A stretch of 50,067 nucleotides of DNA from contig CAMOWU010000012.1 of NCBI GenBank assembly GCA_946628545.1, positions 1 through 50,067 on the forward strand. Direction: 5' to 3'. Within the stretch, counting starts at the first letter, position 1. The number at the start of each line of letters is the position of its first letter. A model generated the notes under the pieces. That model saw only the letters and a list, made by a program, of their open reading frames with translations. It made no database searches and had not been told where the DNA came from. The translations under genes and the position numbers were made by a program. The stretch is from an uncultured Bacteroides sp. (lineage in GTDB: Bacteria; Bacteroidota; Bacteroidia; Bacteroidales; Bacteroidaceae). Shown one piece after another: positions 32,719 through 40,777 of the stretch.

Positions 32719-35289
32719 ATGCTCAAGCGCAGATTATATCTATTGATCACACTCATTCAGATGGTATGTCTGAATGCAGCAGCCCAGTTCTATGGCACAG
32801 TGCTGGATGGACAGACCAACGAGCCGTTGCCTTTCGTCACCGTCAGGTACCAGGGTACTTCCATTGGCGCCATCACCGACATGGATGGTAAGTTCGAGGT
32901 GCCTATCACTTCCGAACACAGCAAACTGGAGGTGTCGGCCATCGGCTACAAGACCTTGATTGTGTCCGTGAACTACCAGCGAGCCAAGCAGACCTCCACC
33001 ATCAAGTTGTTCACCGACAACGTGATGCTTGGTAATGTGACAGTGGTGAAAAAACGCGAGAAGTACAAGCGCAAGGACAACCCCGCGGTGGAACTCATGC
33101 GCAAAGTCATCGCCAACAAGAAACTCTTTGCGATTGAGAACAATGATTTCTATCAGCACGACAAGTATGAGCGGCGCACCTTCTCCGTCAATGAAGTTTC
33201 GGCCAAGACCTGGGAAAAACAGATCTTCAAGCCGTTCAAGTTCCTGGCCGACCATGAGGTGGTGTGCCCTGAGACGGGTAAGCTGATCCTGCCCTTGTGG
33301 TTCGAGGAGAAGTTTGTCCAGACTTACTACAGGAAGGATCCCAAGACGAAGAAATCCTACGTCAGGGGTACCAATACCGAAGGATACAACACCCTCTTCT
33401 CTACGGGCGATTTCTTCAACGACATCATCAAGGACGCTTTCACCGACGTGAATATCTACGACGACAACATCCGATTGCTCAAGAATCCGTTCATCAGTCC
33501 CATCTCGTCGTCACAGGCCATTGCCTTCTATCATTATTATATCAACGACACCATCGAGATCAATGGCCAACGATGCATCGATGTGGCGTTCACACCTGCC
33601 AACCCACAGGATTTCGGATTCATGGGCAACCTCTACATCCTCGACGACGGAAGTTATCAGGTGGCGCGCTCGCTGCTCAACATACCGAGCCGTTCGGGCG
33701 TCAACTTTGTGGATAACCTCCTTGTCCAGCAGGACTTCGCGCTCCTGCCCAATGGCCAGCGCGTGATGACTGTCGATGACATGATTGTGGAACTCACTTA
33801 TATCTTCGGCGAGGCGAAATTCCAGGTGCAGCGCTACACCACATTCAGCAATTTCCAGTTTGAAGAGGTCACCGACAAGAAAATCTACCAGCACAAGGCA
33901 GTGGAGACTGTTGATGCCGATGCGGCACGGAAGGACACCACTTTCTGGCAGTCCGTTCGCACCTTGCCCCTCTCTGAGGCAGAAAACACTTTGGACGAGA
34001 TGGTCAACGACACCAAGAAACTCAGTGGCTATCAGATCTTCATGCTGGTTGTCAAGGCCTTCCTCGAGAACTCTGTGGAATTGACCAAGGCACCCAATAA
34101 GGTCGATCTCATCCCCGTCAACACCATCTTCTCCAACAGTTATGTCGATGGCTTCCGCTTCCGCTTAGGTGCCCAAACCACTGGTAACCTCAATCCGCAC
34201 CTCTTCTTCCGAGGCTATGCGGCATACGGTTTCAAAGACCATAAGTTCAAGTACAAGGGAGAAGTGGAGTATTCCTTCAACAAGAAGAAATACATGGCCC
34301 ATGAGTTCCCGCGCCGGTCCATCATGGCCACTTACTACTACGACACCATGTCGCCAGTTGACAAGTTCAGCGGAACGGACAAGGACAACATGCTCACGGC
34401 GTTCAAGACCACCAAAGTCGATAAGATGATGTACGTGCGCAATGCCAACTTGAAATGGACCTACGAGACCAACTCCTTCTTCACGACCACAGTGGATTTC
34501 TCCAACACCAACCTCGAGCCGGCTGGCAAACTGGTCTATCAGCGCATGGGCACCAATGAATTGGTGAAGGACATCACGCTCACCGAGCTCAAGACCTCCT
34601 TCCGCTACGCGCCCAACGAGATGTTCGCATGCAGCAAGCAAAGACGACAGGCCACCAACCACCTCGCCACCATCATGACGCTTGAGCACACCATGGGTAT
34701 CAACAAGCTGTTCGGGTCGCAGTACAACTACCACCTCACCGAGGCATCCTTCTACAAGCGTTTCTACCTTCCCTACGCCTGTGGTTACCTGGAGACCTAT
34801 CTCAAGGGCGGAATGCAGTGGAGCCAGGTGCCATTCCCCTTGCTCTTCGTGCCTTCTTCCAACCTGTCATACTTCGTCCAGTTCGACAACTGGTCGTTCA
34901 ACATGCTCGACAACATGGAGTTCCTCAACGACCGTTATTTTACGGCCTTCTTCAACTGGAGCCTCAACGGTAAACTCCTCAACAGGATTCCGCTCATCAA
35001 CCGACTCAAACTGCGTGAATACCTGGGATTCAAGATGATGTGGGGAGGCCTGTCGGACAAGAACAATCCTTTTGTCTCCACCAACGACTCCCGTCTCTTC
35101 GCTTTCCCAGTCCGTGGCGACGACGAATTGCCGACCAGAGTGATGGGCCACAAACCCTATATGGAGTTCTCGGTGGGTATATCCAACATTTTCAACATCC
35201 TGACCATCGAGTATGTGCGTCGTCTCAACTACCACTATCCCGATGTGAAGAAAAACGGCATCAGGTTCCAGATCAAAATCGCTTACTAA
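32719..35289 (+). CDS. Outer-membrane protein with carboxypeptidase-regulatory domain and DUF5686
   Basis: The product (856 aa from ATG 32719) starts with a signal peptide ending in NAAAQ. Next is a CarboxypepD_reg-like beta-sandwich (about 22-105; FYGTVLDGQTNEPLPFVTVR, TDMDGKFEVPI, KLEVSAIGYKTLIV), the N-terminal domain typical of Bacteroidetes outer-membrane proteins. The remaining 700 residues match DUF5686: aromatic-rich strands suggesting a C-terminal beta-barrel (final strands NILTIEYVRRLNYHYPDV and IRFQIKIAY). Function is unknown. ATG 32719 places the signal peptide at the start; the longer frame overlaps the hydrolase gene. It lies between kinase and phosphatase genes, and could therefore be involved in envelope or polysaccharide biogenesis. 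Confidence 0.82.
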   Translation: MLKRRLYLLITLIQMVCLNAAAQFYGTVLDGQTNEPLPFVTVRYQGTSIGAITDMDGKFEVPITSEHSKLEVSAIGYKTLIVSVNYQRAKQTSTIKLFTDNVMLGNVTVVKKREKYKRKDNPAVELMRKVIANKKLFAIENNDFYQHDKYERRTFSVNEVSAKTWEKQIFKPFKFLADHEVVCPETGKLILPLWFEEKFVQTYYRKDPKTKKSYVRGTNTEGYNTLFSTGDFFNDIIKDAFTDVNIYDDNIRLLKNPFISPISSSQAIAFYHYYINDTIEINGQRCIDVAFTPANPQDFGFMGNLYILDDGSYQVARSLLNIPSRSGVNFVDNLLVQQDFALLPNGQRVMTVDDMIVELTYIFGEAKFQVQRYTTFSNFQFEEVTDKKIYQHKAVETVDADAARKDTTFWQSVRTLPLSEAENTLDEMVNDTKKLSGYQIFMLVVKAFLENSVELTKAPNKVDLIPVNTIFSNSYVDGFRFRLGAQTTGNLNPHLFFRGYAAYGFKDHKFKYKGEVEYSFNKKKYMAHEFPRRSIMATYYYDTMSPVDKFSGTDKDNMLTAFKTTKVDKMMYVRNANLKWTYETNSFFTTTVDFSNTNLEPAGKLVYQRMGTNELVKDITLTELKTSFRYAPNEMFACSKQRRQATNHLATIMTLEHTMGINKLFGSQYNYHLTEASFYKRFYLPYACGYLETYLKGGMQWSQVPFPLLFVPSSNLSYFVQFDNWSFNMLDNMEFLNDRYFTAFFNWSLNGKLLNRIPLINRLKLREYLGFKMMWGGLSDKNNPFVSTNDSRLFAFPVRGDDELPTRVMGHKPYMEFSVGISNIFNILTIEYVRRLNYHYPDVKKNGIRFQIKIAY

Positions 35290-35302
35290 TACTCATCGTT
35301 TC

Positions 35303-35776
35303 ATGAAGATAAGGATATTATTTGTCTGCCTTGGAAATATCTGCCGTTCTCCGGCCGCTGAAGGTATCTTGAAAGCCATGGTGGAAGAGAAAGGGTTGCA
35401 AGACGACTTCTACATCGATTCCGCGGGTATCGGTAATTGGCATGTAGGTGATTTGCCCGACAGGCGTATGCGGCATCATGGCATGCTTCACGGCTACGAC
35501 TTTGCCAGTCGTGCCCGACAGGTATGCTCTGCTGATTTCGAACGCTTCGACCTGATTATTGTCATGGATGATGATAACTACTATGATATCAAGCGTTTTG
35601 CCACCATGCCTGGCGACATGGACAAGGTACATCTCATTCATGAGTATTTCATTCGCTACAAGGGACGCCAATATGTGCCAGACCCTTACTATGGCGATGA
35701 CTCTGACTTCGAGTTGGCCATCAACCTTCTTGAGGATGCCTGTCAGGGCATCATAGAAGAAGTAGTTGGAAGATAG
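35303..35776 (+). CDS. Low-molecular-weight protein tyrosine phosphatase (Wzb-like)
   Basis: The 157-aa product carries the LMW-PTP active site VCLGNICRSPAAEG (nucleophile Cys9, Arg15) and the general-acid loop VPDPYYGDD (Asp127), at the usual spacing and full length. In capsule systems this enzyme dephosphorylates the tyrosine tail of the BY-kinase, and the cycle is needed for polymer export. The kinase gene lies 3.1 kb upstream on the same strand with the HAD and DUF5686 genes between. The start codon is 13 nt after the previous stop. Confidence 0.93.
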   Translation: MKIRILFVCLGNICRSPAAEGILKAMVEEKGLQDDFYIDSAGIGNWHVGDLPDRRMRHHGMLHGYDFASRARQVCSADFERFDLIIVMDDDNYYDIKRFATMPGDMDKVHLIHEYFIRYKGRQYVPDPYYGDDSDFELAINLLEDACQGIIEEVVGR

Positions 35777-35845
35777 TCGCCCCATGGCCGATTTGAGAGT
35801 CACTGCTTTAGACGCATAGCTGCAGGTTCAAAGTTATACGGACAT

Positions 35846-35880
35846 AAAACCGCCCGACACACAGCGTGTCGGGCGGTTTT
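35846..35880. terminator. Strong bidirectional terminator
   Basis: AAAACCGCCCGACAC (35846-35860) and GTGTCGGGCGGTTTT (35866-35880) form a perfect 15-bp stem with a 5-nt loop. T-runs lie on both strands. It separates the phosphatase gene from the convergent tRNA gene. Confidence 0.92.
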
Positions 35881-35890
35881 GCTGCCTATG

Positions 35891-35963
35891 AGCCGAATGG
35901 GGGACTCGAACCCCCGACCTATTCATTACGAATGAATTGCTCTACCAACTGAGCCAATTCGGC
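35891..35963 (-). tRNA. tRNA-Thr (anticodon CGT)
   Basis: A full cloverleaf can be drawn on the minus strand: acceptor GCCGAAT/ATTCGGC, D-stem GCTC/GAGC, anticodon stem ATTCA/TGAAT with loop TTCGTAA (anticodon CGT, reading ACG), T-stem GGGGG/CCCCC with loop TTCGAGT, discriminator T. The length is 73 nt. CCA is not encoded. It reads towards the terminator at 35846-35880. Confidence 0.95.
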
Positions 35964-36075
35964 ATGCCAACCAAGCCTGTGGCTTAATTTCGGTGCAAAG
36001 TTAAACAATAAATTCTGAACTTGGAAATATTGAAAGGATAAAAGTAGGGCAAAATGTTGCTTTTGCCCTTTCCTA

Positions 36076-36125
36076 AGCAAAAACCTGCATCCATCACTCT
36101 CCTGAAAGGGCAATGGATGCAGGTT
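36076..36125 (-). terminator. Terminator of engB
   Basis: AACCTGCATCCAT (36082-36094) and ATGGATGCAGGTT (36113-36125) form a perfect 13-bp stem with an 18-nt loop. On the minus strand the hairpin is followed by a T-run (TTTTTGC). It lies 27 nt after the engB stop codon. Confidence 0.82.
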
Positions 36126-36151
36126 GATGAAAACAACTCAGAGGGGAAATG

Positions 36152-36763
36152 CTACTCTGATTCGGTCTGCAGCGACTGAATCACCTCCTGAATATAGTTC
36201 AAGATGTCGTCGCGTCCTTGGCGGCTGGTCGAACTGGTCACGAAGTGGGGTGGCAGTTCTTCCCATTGGGCGCAGAGCGTGTCGAGGTATTTCTTCACCA
36301 TCAGACCTTGTTTCTCTCTCGACAGTTTGTCGGCCTTGGTGAAGACCAAGGCAAAGGGCACGCCGTTCTCTCCGAGCATCGTGATGAAGTCGAGGTCGAT
36401 GGGTTGTGGCTCCAACCGTATGTCGAGCAATACGAAGAGCAGGGTCATCTGATTGCGGTCGAGCACATAGTGGTTGATAAGCTGTGTGAACTTGTTGCGA
36501 TCCCTTTTGCCGCGGGAGGCATAGCCATAGCCAGGGAGGTCCACCAGATACCACTTGCGGTTGATGATGAAGTGGTTGATGAGCATGGTCTTGCCTGGCT
36601 TGGATGAGGTCATGGCCAGGTTCTTGCGCTCGGTGAGCATATTGATGAGGCTCGATTTGCCTACGTTCGAGCGGCCGATGAAGGCAAACTCGGGTTCACT
36701 GCTCTCTGGGCACATGTCGGCCCTTGGACTGCTTTTCACAAAGTCGGCTGATGTAATCTTCAT
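36152..36763 (-). CDS. engB: Ribosome-biogenesis GTPase EngB/YsxC (YihA family)
   Basis: The 203-aa product is an EngB GTPase with P-loop GRSNVGKSS (30-38), the G2 region KPGKT, G3 DLPGYG, G4 TKAD and a closing TSS. It assists late assembly of the large ribosomal subunit. Length is as usual for the family. It follows the ABC-F gene on the same strand after 54 nt and ends at a strong terminator. Confidence 0.94.
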   Translation of the reverse strand: MKITSADFVKSSPRADMCPESSEPEFAFIGRSNVGKSSLINMLTERKNLAMTSSKPGKTMLINHFIINRKWYLVDLPGYGYASRGKRDRNKFTQLINHYVLDRNQMTLLFVLLDIRLEPQPIDLDFITMLGENGVPFALVFTKADKLSREKQGLMVKKYLDTLCAQWEELPPHFVTSSTSRQGRDDILNYIQEVIQSLQTESE

Positions 36764-36817
36764 TTCTTCTCTTTTGTGTTGTAAGGTGTATGAAACGGGT
36801 AATAGACCCGTAAAGAC

Positions 36818-38716
36818 TTAGCCTTCTATTTCGCTGAGTTCCAGCCAGCGCATAGATTTCTCGTCCAGCTCGTCGTTGACTTTGGGCAGGCGGCGGGAGA
36901 GGTCGGTGATTTCCTCCACGCTGAGCCGACCCGATGAGAGCTTGCTCTCAATGTCTTTCTTCTCTGCCTCAAGGGCTTCGATGTCGCTCTCAAGGCTTTC
37001 CATCTCTCTGCGCTCCTTGAAGGTGAGTTTGCGTTTGCGCTCTTTATCGTTGCGCTGTTCCAAAGGCTTGGTTGTTGTGCCCTTTCGCCTTTCTGACTCT
37101 TTCTGTTCCTTGGCTTTTTCCGCTTCCCGCCGGTCGTGTTCTGTTTTCCATTCTCGGTACTGGGTGTAGTTGCCAGGAAAGTCCTGGATTTCACCTTGCC
37201 CTTTGAACACCAGCAGATGGTCCACGATCTTGTCCATGAAGTAGCGGTCGTGGCTCACCACAATCACGCAGCCCTTGAAGTCTTGCAGGTATTGCTCCAG
37301 AATCTGAAGCGTCACGATGTCGAGGTCGTTGGTGGGCTCGTCGAGGATGAGGAAATTAGGACTGCGCATCAGCACCGTGCACAGGTAGAGACGACGACGC
37401 TCGCCACCCGACAACTTGGCCACCAGACTGTATTGCTCCTCGGGCGAGAAGAGAAAATGCTGAAGGAACTGGCTTGCGGTCAGGTGCTTGCCTCCTCCTA
37501 AGTCGATGTATTCGGCAATCTTCCTCACGATGTCGATCACCTTGTCGCGAGGGTCGAAGTTCATGCCTTCCTGGGAGTAGTAGCCGAATCGGACGGTCTC
37601 GCCGATGTCGAAATGTCCTTTGTCGGGCTGTTCCAGGCCTTGCAGCAACTTGATGAAGGTGGATTTTCCTGTGCCATTGTTGCCAATCAATCCCATCTTC
37701 TCGTAGCGGGAGAAGGTGTAGTTGAAGTCCTTGAGGATGACCGTCTCGCCATAAGCCTTAGAGATGTTGGCAGCCTTGAAAATCTTGCTTCCGATATAGG
37801 TGGACTGCATCTGGAGTCGGACCGCCTTGTCTTCCACCCGCTGCTTGGCCACCTTTTCCAATTCATAGAAAGCGTCTTCTCGGTATTTCGCCTTGTGGCC
37901 ACGTGCCTGCGGCATACGTCGCATCCATTCCAACTCGGTGCGGTATAGGTTGTTGGCGCGGGCGATTTCCTGAGTGAGATTGTCGATACGCTCCTGCCGC
38001 TTCTCCAGATAGTAGGCGTAATTGCCTCGGTAGGTGTAGATGGTGGAGTTGTCCATCTCGATGATGGTGGAGCAGATGTGGTCGAGGAAGTAGCGGTCGT
38101 GGGTCACCATGAAGATGCTCTTGGTGCTGGCAGAGAGCTGTTTTTCCAACCATTCGATCATCTCGATGTCGAGGTGGTTGGTGGGCTCATCGAGCACCAG
38201 CATGTCGGGCTCGGTGATGAGGATGTTGGCAAGGGCCACACGCTTGATCTGACCACCTGAGAGCTCACTGATGGGCTGGTCGAAGTGGTTGATCTTCAGG
38301 CGTGAAAGCACTTGCTTGATGCGCTGCTCGTATTCCCACGCTTTCAAGTGGTCCATCTCCGTCAGCAGGCGGTCGAGTCCAGGATGCCCCTCAGTCTGCA
38401 TGCACTGCTCGTACTGGCGGATGAGGTTGGTCACCTCGTTGCCATGCCAGAAACAAGCCTCCATGACCGTCAGCTCAGAAGGGTAGGAGGGCGACTGCTC
38501 AAGATAACCTACACGAAGGTCTTTCTTGAGAATGATGTCGCCACTGTCGTAGCCTTCTATGCCGGCGATGATGGAGAGGAGTGTTGACTTGCCCGTGCCG
38601 TTTTTGGCGATCAGTCCGATATGCTCGCGCTCATTGACCGTGAAGGAGATGTTGCCGAAGAGCACCCTGTCGCCGATACGTTTGGTCAGTCCGATGACTT
38701 CTAAGTGTGGGGTCAT
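36818..38716 (-). CDS. ABC-F family ATPase (Uup-like)
   Basis: The 632-aa product has two ABC nucleotide-binding domains in tandem and no membrane segment. NBD1 has Walker A AKNGTGKST, signature LSGGQIKRVALA and LVLDEPTNHLD; NBD2 has GNNGTGKST, LSGGERRRLYL and LILDEPTNDLD. A linker between them and a basic, coiled-coil C-terminus (about 545-632, DIEALEAEKKDIESKLSSGR) are typical of the Uup branch. ABC-F proteins act on ribosomes in translation or repair-related functions; a resistance role cannot be told from sequence alone. It starts 9 nt after the zinc-ribbon gene. Confidence 0.9.
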   Translation of the reverse strand: MTPHLEVIGLTKRIGDRVLFGNISFTVNEREHIGLIAKNGTGKSTLLSIIAGIEGYDSGDIILKKDLRVGYLEQSPSYPSELTVMEACFWHGNEVTNLIRQYEQCMQTEGHPGLDRLLTEMDHLKAWEYEQRIKQVLSRLKINHFDQPISELSGGQIKRVALANILITEPDMLVLDEPTNHLDIEMIEWLEKQLSASTKSIFMVTHDRYFLDHICSTIIEMDNSTIYTYRGNYAYYLEKRQERIDNLTQEIARANNLYRTELEWMRRMPQARGHKAKYREDAFYELEKVAKQRVEDKAVRLQMQSTYIGSKIFKAANISKAYGETVILKDFNYTFSRYEKMGLIGNNGTGKSTFIKLLQGLEQPDKGHFDIGETVRFGYYSQEGMNFDPRDKVIDIVRKIAEYIDLGGGKHLTASQFLQHFLFSPEEQYSLVAKLSGGERRRLYLCTVLMRSPNFLILDEPTNDLDIVTLQILEQYLQDFKGCVIVVSHDRYFMDKIVDHLLVFKGQGEIQDFPGNYTQYREWKTEHDRREAEKAKEQKESERRKGTTTKPLEQRNDKERKRKLTFKERREMESLESDIEALEAEKKDIESKLSSGRLSVEEITDLSRRLPKVNDELDEKSMRWLELSEIEG

Positions 38717-38725
38717 GGCCTGCGT

Positions 38726-39598
38726 TTATTCCTCGGATGCAGTCTCTTCGGTAGTTTGGGGCTCAGCGGTCTTTGTGTCTGCTGCCTTGCGTGTGCTGGG
38801 GCGGCGGCGCTTGGTTTTCTTCTCTTCTACTGGAGCGTTGGGCTTCACACCTGCCAGTTCAGGGTCGATGAGGATGCGGCCGCAATACTCGCAGACGATG
38901 ATCTTCTTGCGCATACGTACATCCAACTGGCGCTGGGGTGGAATCTTGGCAAAGCAACCACCGCAGGAGTCGCGCTGCACATAGACGATACCCAGACCAT
39001 TGTGGGTGTTCTTGCGGATACGCTTGAACGAGGTCAGCAGACGCTCGTCGATGTTCAGTTCCAGGTCTTTGGCTTTCTCGCGCAACTTCTCCTCGTCGGC
39101 CTTGGTCTCGGCAATGATGTCGTCGAGTTCGTTCTTCTTGATGTCGAGGTCCTTGCTGCGCTCCTCAAGGTTGGTCTGGCTCTGTTCGATGAGTTTTTCT
39201 CTCTCTGCCAACTGCTCCTGATGCTCCTTGATGCGCTTGTTGCAGAGTTCCATGTCGCTCGTCACGTATTCAATCTCGCGGTTGAGCACGTCAAAGTCGC
39301 GGTTGCTGCGGACTGTGTCGAGCTGGCGCTTGTAGTTCTCGGCTTTGCCTTTGTCGATCTCATAAGTGTTCTTGAAGCTGTTGATCTCTCTGCGGATCTC
39401 ATTGGCTTCGTTCTGAGTCTTCTCGATGCGGGTGCGCAGACCTTCGATTTCGTCTTCAAGGTCTTCCACTTCCAATGGGAGCTCACCGCGAAGGGTCTTG
39501 ATGTCGTCAATCTCTGTGAGCAGTGTCTGCAACTGGAACAAGGTTTTCAGTTTGCTTTCCACCGACATGTCGGCGGGATTCTCTTTTTTCTTTGCCAT
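38726..39598 (-). CDS. Coiled-coil protein with C4 zinc ribbon
   Basis: The 290-aa product has a long helical coiled coil (about 10-190) and a C-terminal zinc ribbon with two CxxC pairs (Cys212/Cys215 in SCGGC, Cys236/Cys239 in CEYC). This matches the C4-type zinc-ribbon family (DUF164, CdsZ-like), with unclear or chaperone-like roles in other bacteria. The last 45 residues are a charged low-complexity tail rich in Lys, Arg, Thr and Glu. It lies 9 nt upstream of the ABC-F gene and probably heads that transcript. Confidence 0.85.
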   Translation of the reverse strand: MAKKKENPADMSVESKLKTLFQLQTLLTEIDDIKTLRGELPLEVEDLEDEIEGLRTRIEKTQNEANEIRREINSFKNTYEIDKGKAENYKRQLDTVRSNRDFDVLNREIEYVTSDMELCNKRIKEHQEQLAEREKLIEQSQTNLEERSKDLDIKKNELDDIIAETKADEEKLREKAKDLELNIDERLLTSFKRIRKNTHNGLGIVYVQRDSCGGCFAKIPPQRQLDVRMRKKIIVCEYCGRILIDPELAGVKPNAPVEEKKTKRRRPSTRKAADTKTAEPQTTEETASEE

Positions 39599-39658
39599 AA
39601 GTCTTATGCTATTATTGATATATTGCTGTCTTTCTTGATGTAATTTCTTAATATCTTC

Positions 39659-39750
39659 ACTAAAGCCTAATGTCTAAAGCCTAAAGTCTAAATTTCTTAA
39701 CTCTTAACTCTTAACTAAAGTCTAAGGTCTAAAGTCTAAAGTCTTAACTA
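39659..39750. repeat. Heptanucleotide-type tandem repeats after the Nif3 gene
   Basis: The tract is built from imperfect 7-mers, mainly TCTAAAG or CCTAAAG and CTTAACT (three near-exact copies of CTTAACT at about 39695-39715 and several TCTAAAG before and after). It fills the gap between the zinc-ribbon start and the Nif3 gene and reaches the Nif3 stop codon (TAG, rc of 39748-39750). Confidence 0.75.
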
Positions 39751-40536
39751 AATCAAGTATCTAATGGGGTTGGTGTTGGTTTCCGTGTCGATGATGCGGA
39801 GTTGTGGAAACTGCGAGCTGAGGATCTTGCGTGTGATCTCGCGCGTGTATTGCTCGCTTTCGTAGTGGCCGATCTCCATCAGCAGGATGTCGTTCTCGTA
39901 GCCGAAGAATCGGTGGTAGCCAATCTCGCCAGTGATGAATACGTCGGCATGTGCCTTGATGGCATCGGGGATGAGGAATGCACCAGCACCACCGCACAGG
40001 GCCACTCTACTGACCATCGTGCCAGTCCATCTGTTGTAGCGCACGCAATCCACATGGAAGGTAGCTTTCACCTGCTGGATGAAGAGCTCCTGGCTGATGG
40101 GGGAGGGCAGTGTGCCGACAAGACCTGCACCGGTCTCGATGTTGTCGGCTTTGGGCTGGAGCACACTCGTTTCTCTCAGTCCCAACTTTTCTGCCATTTT
40201 GTTGTTCACTCCGCCTTGAGCGTTGTCGAGGTTGGTGTGGGCGGAGTAGATGGCCACACCGCCGCGGATGGCTTTCATGATGGTGCGCTGGATGTAGTCG
40301 GCACCTGTGATCGACTTGCAGGGGTGGAACAGCAGAGGATGGTGGCTCACCACCACATTGCAACCCTTGCTGATGGCCTCATCGACCACAGCCTCTGTCA
40401 CGTCTAAACACAATAATACCCCTGTAGTATCTACATCCTCTGTTAATCCAATCTGCAATCCCGCATTATCGAAGCCGTCTTGCAGGGACAGAGGTGCAAA
40501 AGCTTCAAGGGCACCTGTAATATCCCGTAGTTTCAT
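39748..40536 (-). CDS. Nif3-like dinuclear metal-centre protein
   Basis: The product (262 aa from ATG 40536) belongs to the Nif3/YqfO/YbgI family. Conserved metal ligands are visible: DNAGLQIG near the start, VVVSHHPLLFHP (His65, His66), a mid-protein YSAHTNLDNA, and a late FITGEIGYHRFF with EIGHYESE. Family members form hexameric toroids with two metals; the function is uncertain (older annotation GTP cyclohydrolase 1 type 2). It has the single-domain length without the YqfO insert. ATG 40536 was preferred over the 11-codon-longer frame because KLRDITGALEAF is the usual N-terminus. Its stop codon lies within a repeat tract. Confidence 0.9.
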   Translation of the reverse strand: MKLRDITGALEAFAPLSLQDGFDNAGLQIGLTEDVDTTGVLLCLDVTEAVVDEAISKGCNVVVSHHPLLFHPCKSITGADYIQRTIMKAIRGGVAIYSAHTNLDNAQGGVNNKMAEKLGLRETSVLQPKADNIETGAGLVGTLPSPISQELFIQQVKATFHVDCVRYNRWTGTMVSRVALCGGAGAFLIPDAIKAHADVFITGEIGYHRFFGYENDILLMEIGHYESEQYTREITRKILSSQFPQLRIIDTETNTNPIRYLI

Positions 40537-40748
40537 AATGATGTCTTGTACGAGAACCGAACATTTCAATCAATCGAAATCGCTGTTCTCGTTTCTGATG
40601 GCAAAATTACAACTTTTCTCGATAAAAACCAATTTTTTCCCCATTATTCCGCATCGGTGGTGTGTATAAGCATATAACCGAACATCCTTATGCTTCAAAG
40701 AAATCTATTTTCTTTGTATAGAATGAATTGAATATCCGAATTATTATC

Positions 40749-40756
40749 TATATTTG
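40749..40756 (+). promoter_or_regulatory. -7 box for the restriction-modification genes
   Basis: TATATTTG is a full TAnnTTTG match, 21 nt upstream of the methylase start codon. ATTG at 40727-40730 lies 18 nt upstream as a weak -33 candidate. The leader would be about 15 nt. Confidence 0.6.
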
Positions 40757-40777
40757 TAACCAAAATTCAAAATTGTT

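Noticed and set aside
38705..39643. Open frame of 312 codons antisense to the zinc-ribbon gene
   Set aside because: The coding strand has a conserved C4 zinc ribbon; the antisense frame is a hydrophobic shadow of its coiled coil.
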